From Tenebrio molitor (lineage: Eukaryota > Arthropoda > Insecta > Coleoptera > Tenebrionidae), in NCBI RefSeq assembly GCF_963966145.1, contig NC_091046.1, positions 7,564,001 to 7,628,000 on the forward strand: DNA of 64,000 bases, given 5' to 3'. The position numbers were made by a program, and so were the translations under genes. The notes beneath the pieces were generated by a model. It ran no database searches and was not told the origin of the DNA. It saw only the letters and a program-made list of their open reading frames with translations. Of this stretch, positions 1-10,700 are shown piece after piece (positions within the stretch are counted from its first letter, which is position 1; each line of letters starts with the position of its first letter).

Positions 1-20
1 AAATATTGACTACAATCATA

Positions 21-186
21 AATCATACCAACAAAGAAACAGTTTACAAACCACTTACACTTACAGGTAAGAAATCGGTCATTGTTGCTCGTTGGGTGCG
101 ACCAATTTTTGTCTGAGTTTATTTAACACCCTACCATAAATTATCGGGTGGAGTGCTTTAAGATTTGTTTCTTTGTTGGTGTGATT
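21..186. repeat. Inverted repeat, foldback element
   Basis: The arm at 21-40 (aatcataccaacaaagaaac) is the reverse complement of 167-186 with one mismatch. The 126 bases between are AT-rich and non-coding. This looks like a small MITE or the terminal part of a larger element; no target duplication is certain. Confidence 0.5.
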
Positions 187-205
187 TCTATTAGGGGTAA
201 AAATA

Positions 206-690
206 CTATATAACGTACTTTGTTGAAAGTTCAAGAATTACATAACAAAGAGGTTGATTTGCAATGACTGGTTTACTTCCAATTTTATTAGATGATTTAC
301 TAGTGACTGTCTCTAATCCAAATATATGATGTTCTGCTTTTGAATAATAGACGGATTCATTGGTTGCCATATCATCAACTACCAAAAACACACTTTTTCC
401 ATGGCATTCAAATTTTTAAGTTCTCATACAAGACGATTTTGAATTAAGTCTTCATTTCCAATGCCAAAATATTTTTTCAATGTTGTTTTGCAAGATAGTT
501 TAAATAGTGAGTTCCTGGGAAACTCGTAACCCTTTGGAGAACAAAATCACCATGCAATGCACTGATGAATAGTCATTTCTGACCATCTTGGATTTTTTTT
601 ATTATAATTTTTAATTTGATCTAATATTAATATTGCCTGCAGATTCATGTTGTTGGCATCTGTTACAGTTTGTTTCATGCTACATTTCCA
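206..690 (-). pseudogene. P-element/THAP9-type transposase remnant
   Basis: Read on the minus strand, this is a decayed piece of a P-element-like (THAP-type) transposase. From high to low coordinate there is a block with RWSEMTIHQC, then CSPKGYEFPR and TTLKKYFGIG, then FLVVDDMA and GSKPVIANQPLCYVI. This is the order of the conserved core of that family, where the VVDDM segment matches the catalytic-core LxxDEM motif. An in-frame TGA separates the first and second blocks, and a stop plus a frameshift separates the second from the third, so no functional protein is made. Assignment rests on motif recognition; a database search would settle it. Confidence 0.6.
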
Positions 691-946
691 TTTTTAGCTT
701 TCACAATTATTTATCTTTTTTAATTTTTAGTTCTTCTTTCAAGCAATTGGAACAAATTTGTAAACGTTTGCATTTTTGTGCCAAACATTGCTTTTAGAGA
801 TCTTTTATTTCTGAAGACGTCATGTTAGTTTGAGTACCCACATCACAAAAATTTTGATATTCCTCGTCTAAATTTTCATGATAAGTTAAATTGTTAGAAA
901 CATCATCAACTTCATAATTTGTGTGCTAAAAATGTTATTATACTCC

Positions 947-1115
947 ATCCAGTGAGAGATTGGGAGATTTTAAATTATAGACTTGTAATCACAGTAAAAA
1001 ATGCACTAGAATAATTAATTTGAGCATAATTTCAGGGCAAAAAATGTTACTGTTTGAAGGTAAAGAAATAAATAAATAATTTATGCTAGTTGGTACAACC
1101 AATCTCTCACTGGAT
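947..1115. repeat. Inverted repeat pair (17 bp arms)
   Basis: atccagtgagagattgg at 947-963 is matched by its exact reverse complement at 1099-1115. The spacer is AT-rich and non-coding. Probably a small foldback transposon. Confidence 0.5.
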
Positions 1116-1190
1116 AAACTATATAAAATATATATAAAGTGTATTATACAAGATGGTAAGATTATATCTAATAGGTATGTTAAATATAGT

Positions 1191-1435
1191 TATAAACTAG
1201 GCAAAAATGAATAGGGAATTCCACATTTTTTCTTGGAAAGCAAAATTATTGCCCCAAACCTCTCACGTACGTATTCTTAAACACAAGATACATTTAAAAT
1301 GTTACAGGTACTTGAAACATTACATTTAATGTGTATATTAATATATTTCTAACACATTTCATTACAAATTTTAAACTGTATTTATAAAAAATTCGAAAAA
1401 GGTAAAATTCCCTATTCATTTTTGCCTAGTTTATA
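1191..1435. mobile_element. MITE with 30-bp perfect terminal inverted repeats
   Basis: The 30 bases at 1191-1220 are the exact reverse complement of 1406-1435 (outer part tataaactaggcaaaaatga). The outermost TA could be the target duplication of a Tc1/mariner-type insertion. The 185-bp interior has no coding potential. Perfect arms suggest a fairly young insertion. Confidence 0.7.
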
Positions 1436-2278
1436 TATGTACCTACTTTAGTTGTGGACAGAAAACTGTCTGCTGAAAAATGTTCACCACAGACGACAGA
1501 ATGGTCGTAAAACATTCAACAAAATTGAGAGTTTTACTAAAAAAAAAAAAAAAAAAGTCATTGACATTGTACTAAGTACCTTATTATTACTTTACCTCAT
1601 TTTTATTAAACACTTTTGAAGTCGCAGATTTTATTTATTTATTTTTAACGATTTTTACTACCACCTAATCAACGGTTAAGAGGAGAACAGTCAGAAGAAA
1701 TATAATACACTAATTTTGACAATCAATGACGGATCTCTGATGGATCGACGGTTGATAATGTTGACATTTATAATTTTATATTGATTTATTCGAGTTTTGA
1801 ACCCTTCCTAGACACACCAATCCTCCCTAGGTATTACAGTTTCCATTCATTCGCGATCCAAGTGCCTCTGGTGGCCATTTCACATTGATTGGCACGACTT
1901 GTTATATCAGCGCAGACGACGATTCTGTGAATTAATTCATTCATCGGTCATCCTTTAGAAACCTTTTCCAAGATATGCAGTTTGCAATTTTTTCGAGGAA
2001 ATTATTTGAGGTATGCATATTTGCAAAGTATAAAATAAAGGTAAAAATCACATTGTGGCATTCGGAAATACAAAAGAAATGTTGCATAAATACGTTCATT
2101 GAATGTTGTCTCGGAAGCCGCAAGCCGAAGGTGTGCAAAGAGTGCAAAGTGTGTTGCATACTGTTTATTTACGTTCTACGTATTATATGTAAAAAAACAC
2201 TCTTTGTTTTTTTGATTCTTCAATACAACTTTACGAATTTTTTTAGATTAAATTTATGAATAAATAGTATGTATACTA

Positions 2279-2763
2279 TGTGACAAAGAAAGGTAAACAC
2301 CCCTTCATTGATCTTGATTTTCTGTTGTCATCCTGCGACGTCCGGTGCCCCTAGCTCTGTGTTCACGGCCTCCTTGAGTCCATGCCTGATGATATCTTAA
2401 AATGGTGCGAACAAATCTGCCAGTTCTTCTGGCAATTTCTCTAACTGACAAACCTGCTTTTCGTAAGCCTACAATCCGGCCTCTTTCAGAGTCACTAAGC
2501 TGAGGCATGTGACCAAGTCTACGCACTCGCGGCATTTCTCTCCTTACAAAAACATTTTTCAACAAGTTTTCTAAAATTCAAAAGTAAATTTTTTCAATGT
2601 AGACAAAATTTCTTTACGCTTGCAATAACTGAACCAGCAGCACAAAAGGCAGAATACTGCATAGATATGGCTGTAAATTTAATCATTTCCCAAAACACAT
2701 TTGCCCGCAAAAATTTATTGAAATAAAACTATAAGTACTGGGTGTTTACCTTTCTTTGTCACG
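2279..2763 (-). mobile_element. Tc1-like transposon deletion derivative
   Basis: A 485-bp element bounded by matching termini: 2279 onwards reads GTGACAAAGAAAGGTAAACA after the first base, and the right end at 2763 is its reverse complement. TA dinucleotides lie on both sides (2277-2278 and 2764-2765), the Tc1/mariner target signature. On the minus strand an internal reading frame (about 2305-2565) encodes only the N-terminal helix-turn-helix of a Tc1-type transposase, with motifs QLSDSERGRIVGLRKAGLS and REIARRTGR. The catalytic DDE part is absent, so the copy is non-autonomous. Confidence 0.8.
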
Positions 2764-2781
2764 TAGTACAGGCATAAGTAC

Positions 2782-3041
2782 AGGGTCATTATAAATGATT
2801 GTCCCAATGCATCGTAGTTGGCGCTGACAACCCACACAAATTTGGGATGTGCCGCTAGCTTCACAACGTTAGACAAATTTACACCTCATACCCAATATAT
2901 ATCTTTAGTCTGTGCCTCACACTACCGCCAGCACCCTCTACCTATCGGCGATGGTAGTCTCACTCATGTTATAAAACTTGCGGCACATTCAACTACGTCA
3001 CCAACGCCTACTGCGATGACACAATAATTTATAATGACCCC
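2782..3041. mobile_element. MITE with long imperfect inverted repeats
   Basis: Ends read GGGTCATTATAAAT at 2783 and ATTTATAATGACCC at 3027-3040. The similarity between arms extends inward imperfectly for about 75 bases. No protein is encoded. The inner arm contains a GTAGGCGTTG-like segment also present in the next element, so the two may be related families. Confidence 0.65.
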
Positions 3042-3048
3042 GTATAAC

Positions 3049-3218
3049 GGTGTTTTTTTAAATTTGGCGTCGAAGTAGGCGTTGAACTGTCGGTTGTGAA
3101 CCCACTATACAGGTTACGGATCACGGATCAGCTGTTTAAATCTTACCCTTTTACACGAGTGGTGCGATCTCAATCGACTCTCCAACGCTTACTTCGACGC
3201 CAAATTTAAAAAAACACC
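3049..3218. mobile_element. MITE family A, copy 1
   Basis: Termini GGTGTTTTTTTAAATTTGGC (3049) and its reverse complement ending at 3218. The interior carries the segment cggatcacggatcagctg followed by tttaaatct, shared with copies at 24411-24613 and 25413-25612. About 170 bp, non-coding. Confidence 0.75.
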
Positions 3219-3299
3219 CTTTATTTAGAATTCTCACAAAAAAATCAAGTCTCTCATTAAAGCATCGAGTCCACAAAAAGATCTTAAATCTCAAATCGG

Positions 3300-3495
3300 T
3301 AAACAGTACCTGTGGTTAGAGTTCTGTTAGCGGTTGAAGGGACATTTGGTGGGGGAAACTTGCGCGGTCCAAATATCCAACCAATAGCAACAACCAACAA
3401 CTCTTATTTACTAAATGGACTTGGTCGAACCACAGAACGGTTGAACGGCACATCCCCACCTAATGTCCCTTCACGAAGCCACTGGAGCCTATAGA
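3300..3495. mobile_element. Foldback element
   Basis: gaagggacatttggtggggg (from 3338) pairs with ccccacctaatgtcccttc (ending near 3475), and outer pieces (acctgtggtt/aaccacag) also pair, though in scrambled order. Non-coding; probably a degenerate MITE. Confidence 0.45.
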
Positions 3496-5079
3496 GATAA
3501 ATCAATTTTTTTAATTCGTTAATTTGTTTTGAAAGAATCAGTAATTTTGCCTTAGGAAAGTTTTCTACTTAGTAAACGGTAATTTTAAAGTTGCAATTTT
3601 GAGTTGAAAGTTCTCCTTTTACCGTTGTATAGTGGTAATTGTCGTCGGCCAAATGTACAAATTCATCCAAACATTTTGTTATCAATTGCCAAATATTATT
3701 GTAGCCGAAATAAAAACAATAGCTTGTTGCTCGGCTGTTTAAAAACAATGAGTAGATTTTCCGTGAACCCAGCATGCAAATAATTTTCTTGTGTACGATC
3801 CTGTTAATTACCCCGATTATTATACAACTTCGAGTTAAAAATGAATATTTAAAAAATACCTACCGGTCAATTCTTTTTCACATTGTATACAAAACCTGTG
3901 TTGTACGTGTTTAACGAGCCTTTAACAATAGGTTTTTAATTGAAATTTATTAAACAAAGACCACCGTAACTTCACCATTTAAATTGCAAATACACTTTCA
4001 CCACCTACACCAATTCAAGCCCCATTGTTTTTTTATTTAATGTGTTCAAACCGTCAGGCGAAAATCTGCCGTTACACTAAGTTATTTTAGGTGTGCGGGA
4101 AGATAATAATCTGAAATCGTTCTTTGTTTTTTCATTTATTATTATAAATAAGAAAAATAGGTTAACAGTTCAACATATAATTTCTGAAACAGTTTCTTCA
4201 ATATAATGTTTAACGCAACAAATGAAACAAAATTTCTCTGGTTTCTTGATATAAATAAGTTGTACTCGACAGGACATTTCCAAACCAAATGGTTTTGTAA
4301 TCAAGAAATTATACCTAGTGTTAAAGCTATTGGTCAATTTCTTCTGCATTTATTTTTTCTCTGAAATAAACAACCAGTTTGACATTTATTGAAAACAAAA
4401 TTTAAATTAAATGTAGGCGGTATTTTTTAAGGTTCAAGTGTTACATTTCTCATCCACAGTCCTATGCTGCTAATTATTCAAAGTTCTATTAGTTTAGCTG
4501 ACGTTTGTTAACTTGTTAGTGACCGTTTCCAATTGGACTGTTCTGCACCCTCTTAAACCTTAAAAATATTAAATACATAATAACAAAATTCAGTAACAAC
4601 CATTTCAAATCCTGGAAAAAAATCTTTCGATTAATTACTGGTAATTTTGCAACAACACAATGATAATAATTTCATTTAGAAGTAACGCCTAATTTATTAA
4701 GAAAGAATCTCATTCAAAATATAAAGCTCTACGAAATAAATATACTACAAGTCTATGTGAAGGAAATTAAGCTCATAACGAAGACTTCAAATTTGGCTGA
4801 GTTGTTTCATAGATACATAACATAGAAAATTTGTTAAGTGAGTCACGGAGGCGATTACTGTACACCGTAAATCTATACCGCAACCAGTCAATACTGACAA
4901 CTAGATTATGTCAATCAGTTCTTGTGTTTTTCTAAAATGCGAAAAAATCAACATTACAGGTAATCAACAGTTCGGTTTAGTTTAATCCCTGTATCTTGAT
5001 TGAGCGTCTGCACAAAAAGCTTCGCAGGTCGGTGTTTGGAATTTGTTAATTAATTTAGTTTGTTTTTTTAACTACTATG

Positions 5080-5220
5080 TAGGCCTATATAGGACAAATT
5101 GATATTTTAACCAAAATACCCGTGTATCGTAAACATTTATAGGACAAATTCAAGTTTTATCCTACTTTTCAACAAAATATACCATTTTTAGGAAAAATTA
5201 ATAATTTAACCTGCTTTTGA
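5080..5220 (-). repeat. Degenerate tandem repeat, minus orientation
   Basis: Units beginning taggacaaatt recur at about 5090, 5140 and (as taggaaaaatt) 5190, with a spacing of roughly 50-55 bases. The reverse complement of the block aligns with the repeats at 7255-7570, for example gttgaaaagta followed by caattgt-like aatttgtcc. Confidence 0.5.
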
Positions 5221-7254
5221 TAGTCAAGTGTTCATTCTTGATTCTTGTTGATGATTTGATACATGTTTTTTTTAGATCCTTACGAGGTAACTTCACCTTC
5301 AGCTCTGGACTGTTTTTTTTTTCTATTTTGCTTACGCAATTCTAAAACATGATTACGACAACTAGAGTTCTTGCAATGTGTTTTTCATTTTCTACTGTTG
5401 AAAATATTTACAGTTTTTACAGCCAACAATGTTTTCACCAGATTTTGGGTTTCCTCAAACACATATGCCACCTTTTACAATTTATACCATATTTCTCAAC
5501 CACATCTCTATGCCTTTACTACCCTTTTTGACAATTTTATTACATTTTCTTATCTTCTTCAACCATTTTACCGCCTCTTAGAACTATCTTATTACAATTA
5601 AGCATTTGTAAGCCTTTTCACACATTTTTTAAACATTCTTGATTGTAACAATATTCGTTGCATTAGTCATAATATATCATCTGATTTATAGAATTTTCAC
5701 CGTGTTTATTTTCTACATATAGTAAGACATATTATTTTATCACTTTTAGAACGGTGTCTTTATTTTGATAAGGTTTATCACATTTATTGCAATAATATGA
5801 GAAACCAAGGAAAACTATCGTACTATTTTGTTATTTCCTTTTTTATAAAAATATATCGTTATATTTTAATACTTTTTCAATATGTGCAATGTCATCTAAA
5901 GTAAAATACTCTTCATTATATTCTTTATTTCATTGTCTTCATATTCCTTGCCGAGTATTACAGGTATTTATATAAGTTAATCCAACAACATAATTTGACG
6001 TTATTTTTTATTTGTGTTAATACTTCTTTGTTATTGAGTTTTCTGCTATATTTAAAATTCTTACACTACTACCAGCACCTCTAGATATGATAACTATGTT
6101 AAAATAAAATGTACAAGGGAATATATTTAAATCTTCATTTGAAGTTAACATGTGTTGAATATTGTTTAATAAAACATTAATGTCAGAACTTCTTGGAAAG
6201 AAATTGGATATGAGATGCCATAAATCATCATGACCGGCAACTATACTTCCTTATTTAAAAGATGTTTTTATTAAGTTGGTGTAAAAACACTACTGTTTTT
6301 CATCATGAGATACGATGGACTGGAAGTCAAAGAAGTAGTTAACGAAAATGTATTGGTTCGAAAACATTTCAATCGATCTGAAAATGCCTGGTGAAGGGGA
6401 ATTCGAAGACGCTGTCCAAACAATTGCATATAAACGGGGAATAATAATTTTTCCCGATCGACCTGGACTGGAAGACTTGCTGTTTTCATCACAAATCACG
6501 ATATTGAAACACACTTCCAACCGGCTGTGGATACAGAACTCCTTCACCTATCATAAAATGCCGTCAAGATGGTATTTTTAGAAGTCACCAGAGCTATTAG
6601 ATATGAAAAATGTACTAACAATTATCATTTTAAAGGTGTCCCCGAAAGAAGCTTACTGTATGTCTGACATTTTTCTGAAATTTTGCGTTCTATGTTTTTG
6701 TAGGTGCCCCAAGTTCTTTTGTACTGATATATATTTTTTTTGCAAGCGATGACTCGGAACTTTTCGGCGTCGTCCTCATATTAAATGTTATTTAAAAACA
6801 AAAATTTCATTTATGATTAATTTATTTACTTGTATGCATTATATTAAATGTAAAGTCACTTTATCTTGTTTGGTACTGTTAAATGTTGTATATTGTACTA
6901 ATACTAAATGCATAAACATATTCACACCACACTTTTCTCACTTGTAGATAATTTGATGAAACTTAAATAACTAATTTCTATATTTCTTGAATCATTTTAT
7001 ACTCAAATTAGAGATAAGCAAGCAAATAGTGGAAACGTACATTATTATGTAGATGTAGCAATAATGCAAAGAAGTTAGTTGTCCATTATTAAAGTTAATT
7101 ACAACTCGACTCTCGAATTCTTAATATTATTGATTGCATAATTAAAAATCGTATGAGATTTTGTTTTAATTCCTGCAATGTAAAAATCGTTGTTCCATAA
7201 CATTGGATACGCTGTTGAAAAAATGATAAAAAAATATGACTGATTTCGCCTTCG

Positions 7255-7570
7255 GTTCTGAGCTGATTTCATCATATTTTAAATGATACTTAAAAAAGGG
7301 CGTATTTTCATTAAAATATCAATTTGTTCTATACAGGCAGTTGAAAAAAAAACACGAAGATAAATATTACTCATTTTTATGATACTCAAGAACGGGCATT
7401 TGGCTATTAAAAACAAATTAAACTATCAATTTTTCCTGTAAATACGTACTTAGAAAATGGTGTATTTCGTTGAAAAGTAAGCTCAAACTTCAATTTGTCC
7501 CGTACATTTTTTCGACACTTAAAAACAGGTGTAATTAAATGTTAAAATAAAATATATTAAAAATATTGCA
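7255..7570 (+). repeat. Degenerate tandem repeat, plus orientation
   Basis: Three to four diverged units of about 85 bases. Each has an acttaaaaa..ggtgtattt part, then a caatttgtyc-gta part (around 7262, 7380, 7450 and 7510). The family matches the inverted block at 5080-5220. Confidence 0.5.
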
Positions 7571-7621
7571 TTTTTCTATTCTCTCCCCTGTGACTCACGA
7601 CGGGTATAAATAAGTTAATAA

Positions 7622-7706
7622 TTAAACTGAAAGTGACACGAAGCTGTTGTATTGTGTTATGTTCCTCTTCAAAATGTCCGCACACAACCCGAGGACCCTT
7701 TCGAAC
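7622..7706 (-). CDS. Pka-R1: Pka-R1 coding exon 4 (C-terminus)
   Basis: After a CTATTTCAG acceptor it encodes FERVLGLCADILKRN to the terminal SFVSLSV and TAA at 7622-7624. The split Arg codon (AG|G) joins it to exon 3. Confidence 0.95.
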
Positions 7707-10700
7707 CTGAAATAGACATTTTTCGTTGGTTAAAAATCAAACTGGCAACATCTAGGCTACATTAATTACTACAAATAACTATTAAATGGGGCATAATAAA
7801 TAACGCGCCACTGTGACACTACCCCATGATTGATTTCTGCGACACCCGACAAATCGAAATTTCACAATGAAATATTAATAGAATAAAAATTCCACACCAG
7901 TCGAACCACGGGCTGCGACTCTGACGTCACAGAGCAAATTTGAAAAAGCATCACGTAATTAATTACCTTGCTCTATCTAGTTTGACGCATTTTAGAGGAC
8001 CACAAGCGACGACAGTGGCGGCTCGTGGCCTGTCCAACAGCAGAGCAATCTCTCCGAAGTAATCGCTTGGTCCCAATCTGCCCACCTCCGTCGGTTCTTC
8101 TCCTTCCGCCCTGTTCTGCTTCACGCTCGCCGTGCCCTCCACGATGATGTAGAAATCGTCCCCGGGTTCGCCTTGTCTCACGATCGTCTCGCCGTCTTCG
8201 AAACTGACCGGTTCCAGGGCGTCGGCCACGGTGAGACGCTCCCACTTGTCGAGGTTCTCGAGTATCGACACCCTCGACAGGAACTCTTCGTACATTTTCC
8301 GCTTACGTATTGTGGAACCCATCAAGATTCGCCTGTACGAGTCCCTGTCTATTCCCCACAGTTTTACGTCGGTCTTGGCTTTCACGGTGGCGGCTCTCGG
8401 TGTGCCGTAGATGAGAGCCAGTTCGCCGAAGCTGCCGCCGTCGCCTATGGTCGTAACGATTTCATTGTTTACATAAACCTGAAAATGTTTTCACTCGTAA
8501 TTATCTCCATTAATACTTGCACAAACATTCCAAAGGCAAAAAAAGTAATAAATAAGCACGTATGGGCCAGCAGAGCAGAGCAAAGTTTTTTCTACTTTTG
8601 ATACGTTCATTTTTTTTATTCTTTATTTTATTCTTCATCTACTACTTACTACTTGTACCTTTGACTGAGTTGAGCAGATCTTATAATAACATTTTATGTA
8701 AAGATAAATTTCGTCATACCTATGCTTAATTTCATTAATTATGAGAAAAATACATTACATTCTGCTGCCAATTAATAATTAGTAGTTAGAACTTAAAATG
8801 ATTACATATTTATTAAAGTAAAATTAACAAAAAATAAATTTTGCAAAAAAAAAATGGATTGGAATAAACAAAAACACAATGCTTCGTCAGTAATTGCTTT
8901 TGGTGTTTTTTAAAATGCGTGATACGTATTGCAAATTACCAAAAATCATCTCAAAATTCACAAGACGCAAACCTTACGAATTTAAATCACGACGTACTTT
9001 TACGAATCTAAAATGTGGCAATTTGGACACATGTTTGTTACACCTAGATTTAAACGAACATATAATACAAAAAAAATTGTTGCTCCAACTGCAAAACAAT
9101 CACATTGGAACAAAAAATATCTTACTTATCAATGTTTAAAAGTATTGTACGATTTGTTTGCTAAAAAATACATTTTGTCGAATTCATTTGATTTCATTAA
9201 TGTCATCGGAAACCCACTTATCGCGGAATCAGGCGATTCAAAATCAAGAAATTCCTTTTTGAGAGGATTTCCCTTGCCATTCAACGTGGAAACGCTGCAA
9301 GCATTCGGAGCACTTTTCCAGATTTAAAAAAAAAAAAAAAAAACAGGTCGAAAATTAGTTAACGGATGAATTTTATATATCAAGAAATGATTATGTACAG
9401 GGTGACTTTGAAAGTTGTGCAGATATTTTCGCCACAATAGGTAACGATTGAGCCCACAATGCCTGATACAAATGTTGATATTTTTCGAAAAAAAGGAAAT
9501 AAAAGTCTTTCAAAAAAAGTTTGGGAGCTACTAAATTTGATGAAAAAATGGGTCAAAAAAAAAATATAGGAACCTTTTGTGTTGTCATTTAATTCAAAAT
9601 TAAGACACTTGGACAAGAACCGCAATCTCAACCTTAATTTAAATCACAAATGTCTTTCACCACCTGGATAAAACCGATATAGTTTTGCTCTATGGCGAAG
9701 CCCGTGGCCATTCAGAGCTAACACGGCAAATCTACGGTGAAATGTTTCCTCAAAGAATTCTTCCCAATGCACGAACCTTTGTATTGTAAACATTACACAG
9801 CAATAAGCGATCTTGGCCACCAACGAGAAATCGAATTTTAGTTGTAGAAGAAGAAATTCTTCACGAAATTGAAAATCAGCGGCGTTTTGCAAATCACCTG
9901 GGAGTTGTAATTTCGCTACCAGTTCAAAACGCTGTTCAGGAAATTCGTTAAAACAGAGACATGTGCACGTGGTGTTGAAGGTTGCATTGCAAACGATGGC
10001 AGGAATTTTGAGCAACTTCTTTGATGTTTCATTTTTTGCTTTTACTCAGTATTACAGTCTTTTTACGTACTTTGTTGTTTAGCTTTTGTTGTTTTCTGAA
10101 TAATAAAAAATAAAAATCAAACATAATCTCGAATGACAGAAAATAGAAAAACTTGACATTTTGGTTGGTCGTACGTCAAAACTGCCCGCCAAATTTGAAT
10201 TTTTTCAGAGGTTCCGAAACAAACTGATTCTGTTGATTCTCTCGTAAACATTAGAGAGATAGATATTGCAGTGTCATATAACGGTTAGCAGTATTTATAA
10301 AGACGTTATTTTGACATCTACGTGTCAATTTTTAGCACGTAGACGGCAATAACGATTGCGCTTTACGTAAATTGCGAACGTATACCGCAAGACGTTAACG
10401 TTATTTTTGACATTTCTCATGTGTCAGCAGTTTGACTATTCAAAAAATTACAGTGCAATTTGACCGAAATAAGTTGAAATAAAGTGATGAACTGCTTCTT
10501 CAATATCATCGTCATTTGCACGACCTAAATTGCAGCTTCTAATATTTCGTCCATTTTTGACACAATTATCAACTTGGCAATGTCTTTTAATAAGGTTAAC
10601 GCCTTGATAAATTGCAATAACTTTAAATCACTATGCTGTTAAAGCGTAGCGTTATTTTATAGCGCATGCATTTATTAACGTATTACTTAAATAAAGTTTG

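Larger units (their letters stand above)
3496..7600. other. Gene-free AT-rich stretch 3' of Pka-R1
   Basis: No convincing coding region on either strand. Short open frames near 5349-5601 and 6271-6581 have no recognisable motifs and show no splice structure. The stretch holds the degenerate tandem repeats listed at 5080-5220 and 7255-7570. It should include the 3' untranslated region of Pka-R1, which is transcribed leftwards; I could not pick out a clear poly(A) signal. Confidence 0.5.

Noticed and set aside
6271..6581. Overlapping 70-85 residue frames on both strands
   Set aside because: No motif could be identified; possibly an old transposon scrap, but unsupported.
9013..9327. 104-residue frame ending at an A run
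   Set aside because: It resembles a retroposed message tail, but no domain is recognisable and no target duplication is visible.
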